A stretch of DNA of 64,000 bases from NCBI RefSeq assembly GCF_001403615.1, contig NZ_LN879451.1, forward strand, positions 124,001 through 188,000, read 5' to 3'. The stretch's first letter is position 1. Each line of letters opens with the position of its first letter. The notes under the pieces were generated by a model. That model had not been told where the DNA came from. It worked only from the letters and a program-made list of their open reading frames with translations, and did not search any database. Positions 61,151 through 64,000 of this stretch are shown here, piece by piece. The stretch is from Desnuesiella massiliensis (GTDB taxonomy: Bacteria; Bacillota; Clostridia; Clostridiales; Clostridiaceae). The translations under genes and the position numbers were made by a program.

Positions 61151-62149
61151 ATGCTAATAAAAGAACTTACACAAACCTTCGGGGTAAGTGGATATGAGAG
61201 AGAAGTAAGAGAACTAATAAAAACTACTGTAAAGGACTATGCCGACGATATAACTGTAGATGCCCTTGGAAACCTAATTGTTTATAAAAAAGGTGTAGGA
61301 GAAAATAAGAAAAAAGTAATGGCTGCTGCTCACATGGATGAGATAGGCTTCCAAGTTATGAAAATCGATGATAAAGGGCTAATTAGAGTTAGGGCCATAG
61401 GTGGAATTCCTGTAACTGCTACTGTGATGAACAGAGTTAAATTTAGAAACGGAACTCCTGGAGTAGTATGGTGCAGTGTTAAAATTGACGACATAAAAAA
61501 TGACATAAAAAAATTATATATAGATATAGGAGCTCAATCCAAAGAAGCAGCAGAGAAATGTGTAAAGGTTGGAGACGTGGCTTGCTATGATGGCGAATAT
61601 TTAGAGCTTCAGGATGATAACTTTATAGCTAAAGCTTTAGACGACAGAATAGGCTGCTACATAGCTATAGAAGCTTTAAAGAAATTAGAAAAGCCTTATA
61701 ATGATGTTTATTTTGTATTTACTGTTCAAGAGGAGGTAGGGCTTAGAGGTGCTACCGTTGCTGCGGAAAGAATAAAGCCTGATTTAGGAATAGCCTTAGA
61801 TGTTACTGTAGCTCATGACTTCCCTAATTCTGGTGAAGGAAGCAATGCTCTAGGCGGAGGGGCTGCAATTAAAATTTCAGATGCTTCTGTACTTTGCGAT
61901 GAGTACCTAGTGGAAGAAATGATTAAATGTGCTGAAGAGAATAATATCAAGTACCAAAGAGACATTATTGACGCTGGCGGTACTGACGTTGGAGCTATAA
62001 ACAAGTCTTACTACGGAGTAAGAGCTTCTGGTATATCCGTAGCTACAAGATATGTACATGGACCAAACTGCTTCGTAAATAAGAAAGATACAGAAGCTTG
62101 CATAGAATTATTGACTAACTATGTAAATAGAGAGTTTAAATTTGAATAA
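61151..62149 (+). CDS. M42-family glutamyl aminopeptidase
   Basis: A 332-residue cytosolic di-zinc aminopeptidase forming TET-type shells in known members. Metal and catalytic residues are visible: AAHMDEIGF, KALDDRIGCY, VQEEVGLRGA, ALDVTVAHD and RYVHGP. GGAGGA precedes the ATG. It is single-gene with a terminator. Confidence 0.94.
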   Translation: MLIKELTQTFGVSGYEREVRELIKTTVKDYADDITVDALGNLIVYKKGVGENKKKVMAAAHMDEIGFQVMKIDDKGLIRVRAIGGIPVTATVMNRVKFRNGTPGVVWCSVKIDDIKNDIKKLYIDIGAQSKEAAEKCVKVGDVACYDGEYLELQDDNFIAKALDDRIGCYIAIEALKKLEKPYNDVYFVFTVQEEVGLRGATVAAERIKPDLGIALDVTVAHDFPNSGEGSNALGGGAAIKISDASVLCDEYLVEEMIKCAEENNIKYQRDIIDAGGTDVGAINKSYYGVRASGISVATRYVHGPNCFVNKKDTEACIELLTNYVNREFKFE

Positions 62150-62182
62150 TCCATAGTAGAATAGTAAATAAATATTAAAAGA

Positions 62183-62217
62183 CTTTATCCTTGTGCTGTA
62201 AAAACACAGGGATAAAG
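62183..62217 (+). terminator. Terminator of the M42 gene
   Basis: Stem CTTTATCCTTGTG / CACAGGGATAAAG with one G-T pair, followed by TTTGTTTTTAT. Confidence 0.85.
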
Positions 62218-62254
62218 CCTTTGTTTTTATAAACTCATATACGATAAAATTTAA

Positions 62255-62641
62255 CTATTTTAAAAACCTATATAATATAAAGGCTATTATTAAAACCCAT
62301 ATAGCGGTAATAACCACCCCACCGATAATGCTTCTCGGATTATCTTTATCCTTTTGAGCATCTGCTTCCAGCCTGCATTTCTCCATTAACTCTAAAGGTA
62401 CAAGCTTCACTACCAAGGTTACACCCAAGGGTATAAGTATAAGGTCATCTAAGTATCCTAATATAGGTATAAAATCAGGAATTAAATCTATTGGACTCAA
62501 TGCATAAGCTATGACAATAGCTGCTAATATCTTGGCAGGTACCGGCATATCTGGGCTTTTATATGCTAAATATATAGCTTTAAGCTCTCTTTTAAAGTAT
62601 TCAATTTTCTGCTTTATTATTTCTTTATAATTCTTACTCAC
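62255..62641 (-). CDS. YkvA/DUF1232 family membrane protein
   Basis: About 128 residues from a GTG start with AAAGGG upstream; an ATG 18 codons earlier is in a region without a site. The DUF1232 motif is complete: ALSPIDLIPDFIPILGYLDDLILIPLG. The C-terminal stretch (GGVVITAIWVLIIAFILYRF) is a TM helix. Function poorly known; some relatives affect envelope stress. Confidence 0.85.
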   Translation of the reverse strand: MSKNYKEIIKQKIEYFKRELKAIYLAYKSPDMPVPAKILAAIVIAYALSPIDLIPDFIPILGYLDDLILIPLGVTLVVKLVPLELMEKCRLEADAQKDKDNPRSIIGGVVITAIWVLIIAFILYRFLK

Positions 62642-62858
62642 TATAGTACCCTTTCTTTCATGTGTTTTAATATGGTAATATTCCAATTTTAGCATAAATA
62701 AAGGATAAATAATATATGGTTTTTATATTTGCTCTATTACACATTATTTATGTTAAATACAAAATTCAGAATACATATCTACTTTATTCAATAAACTACG
62801 ATATATTACTTGTAAGAATATATCATAGTTACAAAAAAATATATAAGGAGGTGTGATT

Positions 62859-63611
62859 ATGCAAGTTCTTTCTTCTCCATATTTCCGAACATCCTTAACA
62901 TCTTTAAGCTATGTATCTAATAATAATAAAAATATTAAAAATGAAGTCAATCACCATATGAACAAAAATAAAAGTATAAATTCGGGAGTACAACTAAAGA
63001 AAAATAATTTATTGGAAAACTTAATGAAGCAAAAAGAAAAATTAATGGAAAATAAACAGACTATTTTAGATAGAGCAGCTAAGAGAAATACCGATCCTGC
63101 GTCGATAAAAGAAAAGCTTGAAGAAATCGACAAACAAATGAAAGAAATCGACAAGCAAATAACTAAGCTTCAACTAGAAGAACAACAGAAAAAAATGGGT
63201 ACTAAAAACAAAGAAGGCAAAAAAGAAAATCTTCAAAATACCTACGATGAAGACTCTTCCCATAATAATTTAAGTGATGCCTCTATGGAAAACCTCTTAG
63301 AATCTTCTACTACACTAAGAAAAGCTAAACTTTTATCTCGTCAAAGAAAAGAAGTATCAAGTAAAATAAAAGTCTTAAATGGCGAAATAAGAGCAGATGA
63401 AAAAAGAGGTATTAATCCCACTGATAAAAAAGAAGCTGCTACTAAGCTTCAGAATAATATGGAGTCTATTGAAGAAAAATTTGGAGAGGCATTAAAGGAT
63501 GCCAAAACCAAGGTTAAACGCAAGCAAATTTTGCATAGCATTGAATATTATAGAAACAATAACTTAAGCAGTACTAACAAGTTTAATGAGCAAATTAATA
63601 CTATAGCCTAA
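62859..63611 (+). CDS. Coiled-coil protein, function unknown
   Basis: About 250 residues from an ATG with AAGGAGG 7 bases upstream. Residues about 45-115 form strong coiled coils (KLEEIDKQMKEIDKQITKLQ, a near-duplicated DKQMKEI/DKQITK repeat), with a second coil at about 140-220. Basic overall, no TM or signal. It somewhat resembles FlxA-like proteins, but I would not assign it. Confidence 0.7.
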   Translation: MQVLSSPYFRTSLTSLSYVSNNNKNIKNEVNHHMNKNKSINSGVQLKKNNLLENLMKQKEKLMENKQTILDRAAKRNTDPASIKEKLEEIDKQMKEIDKQITKLQLEEQQKKMGTKNKEGKKENLQNTYDEDSSHNNLSDASMENLLESSTTLRKAKLLSRQRKEVSSKIKVLNGEIRADEKRGINPTDKKEAATKLQNNMESIEEKFGEALKDAKTKVKRKQILHSIEYYRNNNLSSTNKFNEQINTIA

Positions 63612-63624
63612 TTAAACTATTAAA

Positions 63625-63671
63625 AATAAATTTTAACCTATGGAAATCTATCCATAGGTTAAAATTTATTT
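63625..63671 (+). terminator. Terminator after the coiled-coil gene
   Basis: A stem of 20 bp or more (AAATAAATTTTAACCTATGG and its complement) with a short loop. Confidence 0.8.
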
Positions 63672-63948
63672 TATTTCAAGAAGAAATACTATGAGAGTGA
63701 CTAAAGACGTAGAAATGCTAGGTATCCTGATGATCTATATAAGTGCAATGTAACCCAACCTATAGCTAAATTATCCACGGAATAAACAGCTTTACTAAAT
63801 TCCATTTTACTCAATTTAAGTATGTGTAAGCAAAATTTATCTTATTGAAATTATATAAATTTCATGCTTTAATAATATTAATAGATAATATGTATTTATT
63901 AATATTATTTATTATTTTAATGATATGAGACTTGAAAGGGAGATAACT
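63672..63948. other. Short intergenic region before the right-edge gene
   Basis: AT-rich. It should hold the promoter of the gene at the right edge; a 20-codon ORF at 63690 has no ribosome site. Nothing else seen. Confidence 0.4.
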
Positions 63949-64000
63949 ATGGAAAATAATGCAAATGAAATGATTATGGATAAATTGACTAAGGTATGTT
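63949..64000 (+). CDS. Start of a gene running off the right edge
   Basis: ATG at 63949 with AAAGGGAG upstream opens MENNANEMIMDKLTKV and continues past the window. Family unknown. Confidence 0.55.
   Translation, partial: MENNANEMIMDKLTKVC

Noticed and set aside
63690..63752. 20-codon ORF before the right-edge gene
   Set aside because: No ribosome site and no similarity to anything recognised.

Overview
The window is low-GC DNA packed with short, strongly Shine-Dalgarno-led genes. It carries the spore-maturation pair spmA/spmB, a T-box before ileS, a TPP riboswitch, a sigma-54/PRD activator for a cellobiose PTS, and an in-frame UGA that looks like selenocysteine. Together these point to an anaerobic, endospore-forming Clostridium-type Firmicute. 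No rRNA, tRNA, CRISPR array, prophage or intact insertion sequence was seen.

0-16 kb: the 5' end of a TPP-riboswitch-controlled gene; a zinc-ribbon membrane protein overlapping a proline aminopeptidase; an OhrR-type regulator; a family-4 uracil-DNA glycosylase; an ACT-domain protein; the threonine-to-glycine pathway tdh-kbl with a divergent amino-acid/dicarboxylate symporter; a MATE pump; a chemoreceptor; an ABC exporter; and spmA-spmB.

16-30 kb: a citrate fermentation island. citD-citE-citF (citrate lyase) runs into oxaloacetate decarboxylase (carboxyltransferase, small soluble subunit, biotin carrier, Na+-pump beta subunit, membrane gamma piece). Next come gntR-citG, a CitMHS citrate transporter, and a hybrid sensor kinase with a divergent OmpR-type response regulator. 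Citrate would be imported, split to acetate and oxaloacetate, and the oxaloacetate decarboxylated with Na+ export. Control sites visible are a palindrome inside the citD promoter, three helically phased direct repeats upstream of citM, and a cre-like site in the citM leader.

30-46 kb: a LysR/AbrB-like membrane protein pair; a P-loop kinase-like gene; a LUD protein; a MarR-MATE pair with a striking double operator; a CcdA plus thioredoxin pair in which the thioredoxin active site reads U-P-A-C through an in-frame UGA; a YgjP-like metallopeptidase; a CcpA-like LacI regulator; and a cellobiose PTS operon with GH4 6-phospho-beta-glucosidase behind a perfect-spacing sigma-54 promoter, with its LevR/CelR-type activator upstream.

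46-54.7 kb: a more mosaic, accessory-looking segment. It holds a truncated MBL-fold gene, two GNAT acetyltransferases, a lipoprotein, a stand-alone methionyl-tRNA formyltransferase homologue, two CPBP-type membrane proteins, a secreted caspase-like peptidase next to a YcdB/PepSY-type secreted protein, and 1.7 kb of non-coding DNA with a decayed IS630-type transposase.

54.7-64 kb: ileS with T-box and consensus promoter, a MntA-HepT nucleotidyltransferase/HEPN toxin-antitoxin pair, an XRE-TPR regulator, an M42 aminopeptidase, a YkvA-like protein, a coiled-coil protein, and the start of a further gene.

The two observations I find most worth checking are the selenocysteine thioredoxin and a small mobile palindromic element (ends GGCATC...GATGCC, 3-bp flanking duplications). 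One copy of this element sits inside the TPP aptamer, one splits the oxaloacetate decarboxylase operon, and a fragment abuts a small gene.
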